NCBI GenBank assembly: GCA_030267565.1
Contig: BRXU01000014.1
Location: 248,001 to 312,000 of the forward strand
Origin: Pleodorina starrii
Lineage: Eukaryota; Chlorophyta; Chlorophyceae; Chlamydomonadales; Volvocaceae
Length of the DNA: 64,000 nt
Direction of reading: 5' to 3'
In this document: one piece after another, positions 1 to 11,708 of the stretch
How positions within the stretch are numbered: the stretch's first letter is position 1
How the letters are laid out: each line of letters opens with the position of its first letter
Translations under genes and position numbers: made by a program
The notes under the pieces: generated by a model
Databases searched by the model: none
Told to the model about the DNA's origin: nothing
What the model saw: the letters and a program-made list of their open reading frames with translations, nothing else

Positions 1-296
1 GTGACGTGGAAGTACCGTCTGCTGAGCCTCATCAGGGGGCAAGACGCAAGAGACCCTCAGGAGTTCGCTTTGTTGGGCCGCCTGTGCGCGCGTTGGGTCG
101 GGGATGCGCGCGCCCAAGCAGCATGCCTTGTTCGGCACTCTTTCACGCCATCCGCACCCACCCAACTGCCGATCGGCCGAAGCGCCGAACCCTCTCACCC
201 CTAGCGCCTCACGGTTCTCTCGCTGACGATTGATAATTTCTTACCCCTCGCGCCGCCCCCGTCTCATTACAATTTACGTCTTTTTGTCTCACGCAG
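1..296. other. 5' flank or upstream exon/intron of the first gene
   Basis: The reading frame used by the first recognisable exon is closed by a TAG at 202-204. A pyrimidine-rich stretch ending in ACGCAG (291-296) looks like a splice acceptor. The stretch therefore probably ends in an intron. The initiating exon may lie here or before the window; no convincing ATG plus donor could be chosen. Confidence 0.4.
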
Positions 297-2081
297 GAAC
301 AGCTCCGAAACCAGCTCCCCGGCTGGATCCGCCGACACCGCCGCCGTCGACCCCGTGACGCCCGACGGCGCTGACCGCAGCGTCACCATCGTCGACAACT
401 TTAACACGCCCTTTGTCGTACGCCTGTCGTACAAAAGGCGCGTTGCGACGGTGTACCTTGTCCGTAGGCTGGACGATGAGACGAAGGACGACACCTCGCA
501 CGTGCTCCGTTCCTTCCACTTCCGCCGCGCCTTCATCGGCCTCGACCCACGCGAACCGCGGGTGAGGCTGTTGGTGCGGTCGTTAGAGCCAGCATGCCGA
601 CTGGCCGTAGCCTGGTGTAGGGCTAGCCTTAGCCCCAACATGCGCGCTAGTTCTGGTGGCTGAATTTCTCTGGCATCGCAGATGTTTCTGACTAACACTA
701 CTGCCCACAAGCCACAACAGGGCGATGTTGGCCGTGCCACCCGAGTCGAAACCCATATCGCGCCCGATATCGCATTTCGGAGGCAAGCCGAGCCGTTGAC
801 TCTGTTCCGCTTACTGCACCGCACGCTGCCAGTAGAGCTACTGTACGTAACAGCTACCGGTGCCATCGCTGCCGATACTCGTTTCCACTTAACTAACTCA
901 GAGAAGTACCTACCAAGCTACCATACGTGTAGCCCACATACGCAGTGTCCGATGTAGCCATACGCAGCATCAGTTGTGCTCTTTGCTGCTCTTCAGCTCG
1001 TCACTCGCTGCCCTTCTTCCGGGTTGTTACTTTGACAGTTCGGCCCAACCTCGTGAACTGCAACCCTCTCCCTCCCTCCCTCCGCCCTTTTGCCCCTCCC
1101 TACATCCATCCATTCCTCCCTCCCTCCCTCCGCCTCACCCTCCCTCCGGCCCTCCCGCTCTCCGGCGCCATTCTGATACCGTATCCCCCGACCCCTGGTT
1201 GCCCTAGCTTCACCTGTCAGCCTGTCCGCTCTGCCATTCGGACTGCCGTACTTGTCCCTCCCTCCCTCCCTCTCTTGCCCTGCCGCCCGCCGCCCGCAGT
1301 TGGAGAACGAACCACAGCGCACCGGCGGCGCTGCCACCGCCTCCGCTTCCGCGTCCGCAGATTCGGGGGCTGCAGGACAAGAGCAACCGCAACCACAACC
1401 GGAGCGGATATGGTGGCACGGCGGCAACTCGGTTCTCCTGGACCTGGGCGGGCGGCGCTACGTGTTCATTGGGCTCGTGATCTACGCCTTCACTGCCTAC
1501 GACGACATCCACGAGTATGTCAGTAAGATGGGCAACAACGCAGTGCCGTACCCGTACGCAGTTGGTGCTAAGAACACGTACTTCATGATCGAGTTCACCT
1601 ACATCCCCAACCACATCGTCAAGCTCAACAGGTGAGCAGGCCGTCTGGGGATGTTGGGGAGGTGCGGCGGTGGGGCGGGTCGGCAGGACAGGCCCTGCAT
1701 TTCCCACGCCTGCCGCACGCGCTCTTCAGCGACTGCCGCTCCTTCCCCTTTTCGCCGTCTCTGCTCCGAAACCTAACCCTCGCCAACCCCGGCTATGAAC
1801 AACGCACTTCGGGGCGTCGGGGTCGTGGCCTACGGATGCAGACATGCTGTCCAATGCGACTCGGACTGATGCGGCATCTTTGCATCTTGGGGCCTTTGTG
1901 CAGGCCCGAGGACGAGGATGACCCGTACAGAGTCCTGTACAACGAGAATTTGTGCCGATGGCTGCCGGGGGTGGACCCCAAGCAGCCGCTGCCCGTGCCC
2001 ATGACTCACTATAGTGGGGGATCGTGGACGGATGCCTTCAAGCTCAAGGACTACGAGCTCCTGTGCAACCGCCAATGGTAG
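297..2081 (+). CDS. Giant-virus-type conserved protein of unknown function, with introns (5' end unresolved)
   Basis: Exons 297-561, 1300-1631 and 1904-2081 (TAG stop) join in frame through GT-AG introns. Exon 1 carries TIVDNFNTPFVV and AFIGLDP. Exon 2 has a Ser/Ala/Gln/Pro-rich linker, then GGNSVLLDLGGRRYVFIG, IYAF, and the block VSKMGNNAVPYPYAV. Exon 3 opens with an acidic run and DPYRVLYNENL and ends at NRQW. From memory, this order (an HDNGGRPF-like start, an FIG motif, a GNS(I/V)LL block, a GNN-VPYPYA block, then DPY..Y) is typical of a conserved family of unknown function common in Mimiviridae and related NCLDV. No catalytic motif is visible. Two spliceosomal introns and an algal-style low-complexity linker argue for a gene resident in, and adapted to, the nuclear genome rather than viral DNA as such. 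The start codon is not established, and no TGTAA was found soon after the stop. Confidence 0.6.
1061..1275. repeat. CCTCCCTC-type pyrimidine tracts in intron 1 of the first gene
   Basis: Repeated CTCCCTCC runs occupy much of 1061-1150 and recur at 1256-1273, just before the acceptor at 1299. Such tracts are common near acceptors throughout this window and probably serve as extended polypyrimidine tracts. Confidence 0.6.
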
Positions 2082-3236
2082 TGGAAGCTGCGGCAAGGGT
2101 AGCAGAAGCTACGGCAAATGTTGCAGAGTTGCTGATGCGGCGGCAGGGGCGGCGGTTGATCTCTGTGGCAGCAGCGTGATGGCTGTAGCAAGCGCTGGAC
2201 GGCGGCTGTCCCTTTCCTAAGCACCGGCTTCAATGCGCCGTAGCGGAGTTCGTGCCTGTGTCTGGTGCGTTAAACGTGACTGTACCGTAAGCGCCGCTTC
2301 GGGCCGGTCATAAATAGCCAGAAGTGCTGCATCGCATCGCGCGGGCGCGTCTTCCCCATCTGGGTCGAACACATCGCGCGCATGTGATCCATTTGGGACG
2401 AGCGCAAGAACTGCGCAACACGACTTTGGGTAACGCTTGGAGGCGGACTTTTGCAGCGCGCAGGCCGTTGCCTGCCGAGTGGCAGGGCAAGAAGCGCCTT
2501 CCACCCGTCTACCGCGGGCGACTGCGCACGGATCCGTTTGAACGGCCAGGTATAGGGCAGGGGCGCCTTTGGCGGCGCTTGGGAGACCCGAACAGGTGAG
2601 CATCTCCCGGGCCAACCCGCGCAGGGTTATTTCCATCGTTCTTAAAGTCCGGATGTGGGCGCGACCTAATGTGGAAGATTCAAGCCTTTCCATACGATAC
2701 CGGAATTTGTGCTAGTCGTGCCGCTTGATGACGCGAACGGCTTGTTTCGAGCACGTTTTTATCTTGCGCTCGTCATCAGCGTTACCGGCCGCCAGCCACT
2801 CATTATCCCTCCATGCGTATGGTCGATACCAAAGTGCAAAGGGGCAAGGCGAAATGAGCTTATGTGTCGCGCCGTGGGCCATGGCTCCGAAGCAGCCGTA
2901 CACATAGCTTCTCCACCGTCAGAAGCAACAAGAACGTGCCAGCATCCTGTATGCACGGCGACTCGCCGACTTTACGCGTGAGCTCACTGACGGTGCCTGT
3001 CTTCTGCAAGCCAGGTTCTGCCAAGGGTCACGCAAGGTTGTCTGTCAGTCAGTGTTAGGGTTACAAATTAGCATTATTATCCCGGTAGCACCTGATTTCT
3101 TGAAAATTGTGTGTCGTCGTAGCTCCCTACTATCTACTTGCACCGCGGGCCGCAAGCTCAACGCACGTGTCTGAGCTCGGCCACTTGCCCCGCCAATCTC
3201 TTGGTCAGGGCGAGCGCTTAGTAGCGCTCGCAGAGA
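2082..3236. other. Intergenic: 3' flank of the first gene and 5' flank of the transporter
   Basis: No exon with a recognisable protein family and matching splice sites was seen on either strand. The last part is presumably the 5' UTR and promoter of the transporter. An in-frame TAG at 3222-3224 lies just before its ATG. Confidence 0.5.
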
Positions 3237-6200
3237 ATGAGCGTTGCAGCTGTCATTAAGCAGCAGTCTACCTTCGGTTCGGACCTTGCATTTCTGCAGC
3301 GTCGCTCTCTGTGTCCTGGAAGTATCTGCTGGTCAGCAACTTCGAAGCAACAGTTTTCTAACGCACTTATATCATCGCGCTCGTCGGGGCAACTCAGAGG
3401 CGGACATTGGCGCTCGCATCCTTGTGGCCCTCATGGAAGCCGCGTTCGGGCGGGCATCCTTGCCCGGGACGGTGCTGCCACAAATGGAGCGGTTTCGGCT
3501 GTTGTGGGTCCTGAAATAATCATCCTCGGGCTTTCTCCAGAGGCACTCGAAGTGGCCGGTCGCGCGACAGATGGCGCACCCGAGCCTCAGCCGACGCCGT
3601 TCTCGGCGCCAATTGGGGATGATGACGAAGCTGAGTCTAAGGGCTCAACACGTCCAACAATCCTGGTCACGGAGAAAACCCTGGTCGCACCGGATGGCTT
3701 GCTCCCGCTGCCATCAGAATTCCGCGGAGAGATATGCGGTGTCGTGTCTCTGGAAGCACAAGCAGATTTGTCCTCGGCCCGGGTACTGCCAGACTCGGTG
3801 ACTGCGTCTGCTTCCAGTTTGGCGCCGGCCACTTCCCCAAGCAGCCCTGCGGTTGGGGCCGCAGCCTCAGTGTATGTTGTCGCACAGGCTGCTTCTCCTG
3901 CTTCCGGCTCTGTTGCTGCGGCTGCTGCGGATGGAACGCCTTTAGACGGCAGCCAGTCGATCGCGGCGCATGCAGGAGGCATTGATGGCAGCAGCTCCAA
4001 GGCGGCCGCCAGCGCGGAGCAACTGCAGCAACCACTACTTCCAACGAAGCCCCGGAAACTATGGGAGCGGCTTACCACGGCCGTCTTGTCCGTTCAATGG
4101 GGCAAGATGTGGGCGTTGGCGCTGCTTTTCGTGAGCTACGTCCACCAGGCCACAACGGGCTTTGCGCTTCCGGCGATGCTGCCTATGATCTCCAATGAGC
4201 TCCACCTCACAGACATGCAGGTAAGCCTCGCCGTACCGTACCCTAGCAACGCACAGCAGACAGCACACCGCACAGCACACCGCACAGCACGAAGCCGACG
4301 CCCTTTCTATGGGCCACGCCACGGGGTTGGAACCCGGTTGGACACCGGGCAGACAATACCATATCCACGACCTACTGCCGGTCAATTAACTGCCGCCCTC
4401 CGGGAAACACAGCGCCTGCGTCTCCCCTTTCTCGTCGCCACAACGGCACTTGCCACTACGGCCGCGTAGAGGGGCCGCGCAGGGCCCCCTTCCTCGCCTC
4501 TGCCTGCACCACCTCCCAAGTGTCCCGTCCCGCCGCCGGGTCCCGATCCCGCCGACTCCGTTTCGGCACCCCGCTGGCCCTCTCGCTCCCGCACACAAGG
4601 GGGACGCTGTGTTGGGGGCAGCCAGCAGCTTCCCGCCTTCACAGGGGACGGGGACAGGGGCGGGGGATGACCAGCTGGGTGTTGTAGCAGGGCTAAGCTT
4701 GACAAAGTAATCGCGCGAACGCAATCGTCGCCCCTCTCGGGCACCTCTAGAGAGTATTTCATCTGATTGCCCTCCCACAAGAACTTGACAACCGAGGCAC
4801 GAACATTGCACATCTCAACACCACCTCGCGCGTCTCCAGTCGCCCAGTTCCTCCTGGCTGCCCAAAACCCCTTTACCCCTCCACCCCCAGCCCGTCGACC
4901 ACCATGCCCTACGCCCACTGACCTACGTTTCCCCCCTGCTCTCCCTTTCCTTTCCTACCCCCGCCCTCCGCTCCATCGCTGCGGCATCGCCTCTTGACTC
5001 CCTTCCCTTCCCCCACATCAGGGCGCGCTGCTGACCACGGGCTACAGCTACCTCTACGCCGTCGCGCTGGTGCCCATCGGCCTGCTTGCCGACCGCGTCA
5101 GCCGGCCGCGCCTGCTGGCCGCGGGTCTGGCGCTGTGGAGCGTGCTGACCTGCACCGCCTCCGGCTGCCGCTCCTTCGGCGAGCTAATTCTGGCGCGCGT
5201 GGGCTTCGCAGCGGCGCAGGGCGCGCAGAACCCCGTGTGCTTCAGCCTCATCCCGGAGCTCTTCCCGGTCAACAAGTCAACCGCGCTGTCGCTGTACAAC
5301 TGCGCGATCTACGTGGGCCGCGCGCTCAGCTTCACGGCGGTACTGCTGGCCAGGCACCTGCACGACAACGACCAGGTGGGGAGTAGAAAGAAAATACCTG
5401 TGGGGAGTAATTAAAACGGCCCGGGGCGAGGGAACGCAACGCAGTTACCTGGGATATTACCTGAGGATTACCGGTGGGGAGGGGGTGCGGGGCGTTCTCC
5501 AAGGGGGGTGGGCGTCGAGAGTGCCGGTGTCTGTCTCTCGAGCACGCACGCCACAAACCCCCACCAAGACCCCACCAAGACCCGCGCCCAGCCCCCTTCA
5601 AAATCTCCGCGCAAAACGCTGGCTGCCTGTCTGTCTGTGCCTGTCTGTCCCTCCCGCCCCAGGCCCACCTGGCGGCCCGCGGCGGTCAGCGCATGGAGAC
5701 GCGCCTGGACCACCTGGACCGGGCCGACCTGCACAGCCTGTCTATCATGCACACCGCCGGGGACATGGCGGCAGCCACACCCGACAGGGAGTTCAACTTT
5801 CCGCTGTGGGAGTACGGCAGCGAGCTGCCGGACGCGGCGTGGCGACAGGCGAGTGGGGGCTGGGGGCGGTGCACGGGAGGGCTGGGAGCTGGGAGGGAGA
5901 GACGGCTGGCGTGGCGGGGCTTCACGGACGGGGGGCCGGCCGTGTGACGGATATGGTGTCGGAGTGGGGATTGAGGGGCGGAGTGTCAGAGGCCTGAAGG
6001 GAGACGCAGGCGGCCCGCGGCGGGGTGAGCTGCGGCGGCGGCGGCGACGTCACGCCTAGTCCTAACCTTCCGCGGATGCTCCAATGATGTCATTCTTTCC
6101 GCAGGTCCTGCGCTGGATCGCCATCCCGGGTTTCCTCATCGGACTGGCTATGATGGTCACACTGCAGGAGCCGCGGCAGGCGGCCCTGCAGCCGCCGGCG

Positions 6201-8229
6201 ACGGCGCCGCCGCCGCCGGCTGCCGTGGCTGCTGCCGCAGCGCCGACGGCGGCGGGTGGCGCCGCCCCCGCCGCCCTGGCGGCTCCGCCGCTGGCAGCAG
6301 CGCCCGCGGCCAAGGCCGAACCCACTGCCGCTGCGGAGCCTGCGGCGGCGGCGCCAGCCGCCGCCACCGCCACCACCGCAGCCGGCAGCGCCGGCGGCGG
6401 CATATGGGCACTGCTCAGGTCGCCTGGCTTCATGTCGGTGACGCTGGCGGCGGCGATGAATGACGTGGGATCGTACGCGCTGATCGCCTGGCAGTCGACG
6501 TTTTACGAGCGCGTGTACGGATTGGAGTCATCGTCGTACGCGCCCGTGCTGGCGGCGCTGCTGCCTATTGGCGGCATCATTGGCGGCGTCGGTGAGTGCA
6601 CTGCAGTGGCCGTGCGTCCTGCACGACCTGGCCGCCGCCGTCGCGCAGATGCCGTCCGTGTCGCGGTCCGCCGCGGCGCGGCGCGGCGCGGCTTGGCAGT
6701 GCAACCGAGGATCCTGCCAAGGCCTTGTGTCCTTCACCACCCAGTGACCAAAAACTCCTTTTTCATCACACCTGATTGACACAACCCAATGGCGCTTGTT
6801 CCCACAGCCATTCCTGCCGCCTGCTTTCCTGCTGCCGTCCTGTTCGTCGTCTCGACGACTCCCACGCCCTTGTCACCTCGCCCTGCCCTGCCCCACCCCA
6901 CCCCGTCAGGTGGCGGCTACCTGGCGGACCGTCTCAGCCGCACCGGGCGGCGCGCGTGGGTCACCGCCGGCGCCACGCTGGCTGCTGCTCCCTGCCTGGC
7001 CGCCTCCTGCCTGGCCCCCACCCCGGAGCTCAGCTACGCGGCTCTGTTGGTGGGCTTTGCGCTGAGTGAGATGTGGCGAGCGCCGTCGGCCGTCATGGCC
7101 AGGTGGGTGGGTACACAGCTTCTGTGAGCACCACCGTGCGCCGCTTGACGACGAATCGATGATCCGCTCGGTGCTCCCCGCTTGGGGAACATGGCATACA
7201 ACGCGCTGACAGCTGCGACCCATGGGTCCACCATGGGCCCGCCGCCGGCCCGCCGCATACCCCGCCCACTCGTCCGACCTCCCTTCCCCGCTCGCGCACC
7301 GCCAGCTCTACCCACGTGATCCCACCCATCTCATCTTCACCCCCTCGCCCCCAGCGCCATTTCCCAACACACACCTCACCCTCACCCTCACCCTCGCCCG
7401 CCGACCCCTCGCTCCGGGGCTGTCCGTCAACCCTTGCTCCCTCACCCCCTGTCCTACTGCACGCCTGTCTCCCCTCTCCCTCCCTCAGGGGCATCGCGCC
7501 TCCCAGCATGGGCTCCACCGCCTCCGCCCTGTACCTGTGTGTGCGCAACCTGGTGGGCGGCATGGGGCCGCTGCTGGTGGCCTGGCTCATCGGGGTGTGC
7601 GGCCTGCAATGGGCCATGATGGTGGTGCCGACCATGTACTTTGCGTCCGGGGTCATCTTCGCCAAGGTGAAGGGGCCGATATGTGCCGGGCCGGGAGAGG
7701 GAGCAGGGAGCAGGGGGCAGGGAGCAGGGAGAGGGAGCAGGGAGATGCAGCTAGAAGAGGGGTACGAAGGACGGGCCGCATCGAATGAAGCGAGGCGAGC
7801 CGGAGGCGGGAAGGTAGCGGAGAGGAATGGGATTGGGGGAGGAGAGAGGCGGGGAGGGTATGAAGGGTTTGGTGGGAGGGTTGATGGCGGGCGGGCCCAT
7901 GCGGTGGGGTCTGTTTGCGCGGGGGCGAGGGTGAGAGAGTGGGGGGGGGCCGCGTGTCAACGAAATGGAGCGGTGCTGGGTGTCCTGAAGTAAGGCCGGG
8001 GCGCGAAGTGGAGCAAGATGGCACCCGGGAGGCATGACAGCGCCCTGGAGGCGTGATGGTGCCCAAAGATGCCCCCAGGGGTGCTGTGCCAAGCCGCAGC
8101 CGCCCATTCCCCGCAGGCATTTTCGCCTCCCGACTCACCCGCTCGCCCGTGCCCTGATGTCGTACACTGCAGGCCGAGACCCTGTACGACGCGGAAGTGG
8201 CGGCCAAGATCAAGGCTGGGCTGCTGTGA
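3237..8229 (+). CDS. Major facilitator superfamily transporter, Spinster-like
   Basis: Seven exons join in frame: 3237-4220, 5022-5375, 5663-5848, 6105-6591, 6910-7102, 7489-7666 and 8173-8229, predicting about 812 residues. The ATG at 3237 is the first after an in-frame TAG. The first 280 residues or so are Ser/Ala-rich and acidic, without membrane segments. Helices then begin at WALALLFVSYVHQATTGFA. The MFS loop 2-3 signature appears as GLLADRVSRPRL, and the equivalent C-half loop as YLADRLSRTGRR. PELFPVNKSTALSLYN resembles the helix 4-5 region of Spinster-like carriers. IPGFLIGLAMMVTLQEPR marks helix 6 and is followed by an Ala/Pro-rich cytoplasmic insert of about 80 residues. The family moves small organic solutes or lipids; the substrate cannot be read here. 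The intron after 5848 uses a GC donor. A plastid or other targeting role for the N-terminus is possible but unproven. Confidence 0.85.
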
Positions 8230-11200
8230 ACCGGTTGGGTAGCAGGACGTCGACCAGCGTGGCGACGAAGTTGCATTACGCCCCTGCTCACAATGTGTTT
8301 GGCACGCCAGTAGGTGTGTGTGGCGGCGGCTGAAACCTGCCGCACGTAACGCCGACACAGTCGCCGGGATGGGGCGCCGCTGCGTCAGAGTGTGTTGCGC
8401 AGGTCCGAACAGTGAACGAGGGGAGGAACACAAACAACCGTGTGCTGTCGTCTTGTGTGCTGTGTCGGCGCGTCGTCGTCCTATGAACGAATCTGTTTGC
8501 AGTGGACTCCAAGGCCGCATAACTTGAACACCCGCACTGGCATTGTGCTTGGTCGAGCGAGCGTTGGGTTGCGCGTGCACGACAGGACGGGCTGTGGGGG
8601 ACGAGGGCGGGAGCTTGGCTCGGGGGAAGGGGGGATGTACACACGTCCCCGCCCGCCCCGCCTGCCCTGTGTTGGTACGTTTCGCCGGTCGCGCTTGCCT
8701 TCCTCGCTCCTGCTCATTGATGGCCGCCTCTTCTCTCGTCCTTGCTCCTCCTAATGGTTTGGTCGTGTGGCTTGGTTGTCCAGTCTTGTGTATGTTTTGT
8801 GCGAGTACTGAAGTAGGTGTGCATGGATCCCAGATGCAGTGCATCAGGGGTGCTCGCGCCGGTGGGGGATGCTGGCTGCTGCTGCTGCTGCGTTGTATTC
8901 CACCACCCATGTACACTAGGTCTTGTTGCTGAGTCGCTTCCGGCTTTTCGCTACGTAATATCCGAAGAGATGAATCGGCCGCTCTGTGGCTCTCCGCCGC
9001 AGGAGCGAGCTCCTGCTTTTACAAAACAGACGAAAAAGCGCAACCGAGTTGGTGTGCGTGTCCCCGTTGTCCGTTGACGTTGCCCTCGGCACGAGAAGCC
9101 GTGAGTAGTGGGGCGGTTGTGGTCGTTTGGGAGATGCCCGGTGGTTGCGCAGGTTGCGTTGTTCGCTGATTCCCGGTTCCGGGGCCATCCGTGAGCGCCT
9201 GCAATGCACAAAACGTAGTTTTCCGCCTCAGAAGACCCAACTTTTTGCAGCAGAAAACGAGGTGACAGGTGAAATCCTGGAAAGCCTCTGTTTGGGCTAT
9301 ACATCTGGGTTGGATTTGAGGGGCTTGTTTAGCTGTTCTATTGTATATTGTGTTGTTTTGTTGTGAAGCCGCGCCCGACGGCCCTGCAGTGCGGCCCGCC
9401 GGAGCGCTGCGGAAGTTGCATTTTCCCGGGGGCCGGGGCGGAAGGTCTGTACTGTGTGCGGGCGTCTGCCGTGCTCTCGACCTGTGCGGATCCGGCTTAG
9501 CTGGGGCCTGGGTAGGTCCAGTAGGGGCCCGGGGGGGCGGCCCTTCGGCACGCCGCTGCGCCGTCGTGAGGTGGTGGGTTGTGGTGGGTCGGAAGTCGCA
9601 ACGCGTTGTGACTTGTTACATATGGGCTGCGCCCGCAGGCGAAGACAGCGTGCAGGGACAGGGACAAGGGCAGTAGCGGCGGTTTCGGAGGCCCTGCCAG
9701 CCCTGCGCGGGGGGCACCCGCGGGCGGCTGCTAGCATGATGGGTGTTGATGTGGTTGCTGCGGCGGCGCACCGGGACGGTGTGTTCGGTTATAATAAGCT
9801 GCGTGTCTGCCGCATAAGGTCGGACAAGTGTTGGGGATCGGGATGTAGACACGGATTTGAAACACGACGGATTGGGCGAGACGTTGTTCAAGGCTGGGCA
9901 GGGCGCAGAGTGTGTCTGCTTGGGCGGCGGTTTTGGCGGCAGCGATGCCTTCAAGTTGACAGGTCTGGGAGGGAGAACTCGCTCGCGGCGTGTTTTCAGT
10001 CAGTTTCGTGGGCGCATCTCTCCGAAGATTCGGGATACGCGCGTGCTGTCGTTTCACCGTATGTACGGCTGTTGTTGGCCTGGCCGTATGTATGGAGGCT
10101 TGGAGGCGGATGTTCTCGGCGCGTGAATCCGCCGCGGCGCCGAGCTGCGTCGGCACGCATCGGTGTGCAGCACCGCCGCCGCCGAGCCCCCCCTGCCACG
10201 ACGATGGGGTTGGGAGGGATCGCTGGCAGCGGCTCAGCTCTCGCCCCAACACTCGCAGCAATCTTCGTCGGCCGCCAGTCAAGGTGTCCCTAGTTGGATG
10301 GCTTTCTTTTTTTGCGTAATGCGTACGGAAGAAAAGATACCGTAATGGAAGGTTGTGCGCATGTGTCCCGCGGGTCAGGATTTGGCCATGCGCGGGCGCC
10401 GTAGTGTTGGTGGCTCTGGTGCGGTTTGAAGTACGAACGGCATTTGTTTGTCAGGAGAAGCCGGCGGTCATAAAGCGCCCCGCGGACTGTGGTGCTGTGA
10501 AGAGCTTGCGCCTGCTTGCGGCTCCACCCGTCCGCCGGCCGTATCTTCAAACCCTCACGTTGTTGTTGGTCGTCATTTATTTGGTGCCCGTCTTCCATGA
10601 GAGTTGCGGGCGGGGTCATAGAGGTCCTGGTCGGGTCCTGGCCGTCCCTCGGTGCGCGCATAGGTCGTCTAAGTCGTCAACGGCCACCGCACCGGTATTT
10701 TTTTATTGCATTTGCATTTAGCTAGCAACTTACCTGAATAAGGGACAAGTAACGCGGGCTTTGCTCATTGTGTGTTGCTGCTGCTCTATATGCGGCATGG
10801 ATTGTAACGTATGCGAAGCGGAAAGGTCGGCGCCCCACTGACTTCACACCTGCCGTGAGCAGCCGTGAAGGCGGCCTACGGTGAACACGGCCGGGGAACA
10901 CAGGCCATAGGGTGTACGGCGTTTGTACTATGCGGCTGAACGTCGCAAGTGATGTGGTCCAGGCCCAAAGCATCGCTTATCGGGTCGGGGTAATAGAGAC
11001 GATACCGCAGCGGGTAGAGATGTGGACGATAGCAGGATCGCGGGAGGTGGTGATAAAGGAGTGACCGCAGCCAAGTGACCGAGGCGAGCTAAGGGGGTGG
11101 AAGACGAGCACCGCACGGCGCCACGGGCCTGAAGGCACGAGCAGGGCACAAGAACCAGGGAAGTGGCACGCGATGAGGGGGAGTCGTCCGAGACTCCCTG

Positions 11201-11667
11201 GGATTTGGGCTGCCGCAGCCAACGTGCCAGCCTCGACTCCTGTCATGAAGACGTGGCAGCGGCACCCAAGGGGCTGCTGGCCTGGGGCGGTGTTCACGGA
11301 TCCTTCGACCGTTTCGGCTGGGGCATCGTGTGCCATTGCGGGTAAATCGAATTGGTTGTCGTATGCCCCGCGCTCAACAGCCGCAAAGATGCCTGCATAT
11401 GAACAATCCGTCGTGTCGTCCTGTCTGTCGCTTGACCAGCGCGGACAGACGGCCGTGTGGCGAGGGCACCCTGTGATACAGGGTGGTACAGGTGACACCC
11501 GCATTGTAGCTTACAGCGCGAAAGGATTGGGGTTCCGAGACCAAAAGCTGATAATACACAGGCGATTGGCATTAGAATTTTTTCTTTCTGATAAGAAGCG
11601 GCGCTCCACACCCGCACGGAAGTGCCACAAAGACCCGGACGAGCCCTGACGAGCTTTTGCACTTTTT
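8230..11667. other. Transporter 3' flank and intergenic DNA
   Basis: The first 2.5 kb is T/G-rich, like many volvocine 3' UTRs. The first TGTAA I could find lies at 10803. Open frames here have no recognisable domains or splice structure. The stretch 11173-11649 has a weakly retroelement-like translation but nothing firm. Confidence 0.45.
10803..10807 (+). terminator. Possible TGTAA polyadenylation signal for the transporter
   Basis: TGTAA is the usual green-algal poly(A) signal. This is the first copy seen downstream of the transporter stop but lies about 2.6 kb away, unusually far, so the assignment is doubtful. Confidence 0.25.
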
Positions 11668-11708
11668 GGGCGGGGCCCCAGCGCGAAGCGCCCGGGGGGG
11701 CCCCGCCC
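11668..11708. repeat. GC-rich hairpin at the left end of repeat copy A
   Basis: GGGCGGGGCCCC at 11668-11679 is followed after a short GC-rich spacer by its reverse complement GGGGCCCCGCCC at 11697-11708. Together they could form a strong stem. The second repeat copy keeps the left arm (25189-25200), but the right arm there is replaced by the GAGGGAGC minisatellite. Confidence 0.6.

Noticed and set aside
1..3236. A larger endogenous giant-virus island around the first gene
   Set aside because: No other viral hallmark gene was seen, and the neighbour is an ordinary spliced transporter.
11173..11649. Possible RNase H-like retroelement fragment (FTDPSTVSAGASC...) on the + strand, or a 175-codon frame on the - strand
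   Set aside because: The similarity is faint, the catalytic residues cannot be placed, and there is no neighbouring reverse transcriptase or integrase.
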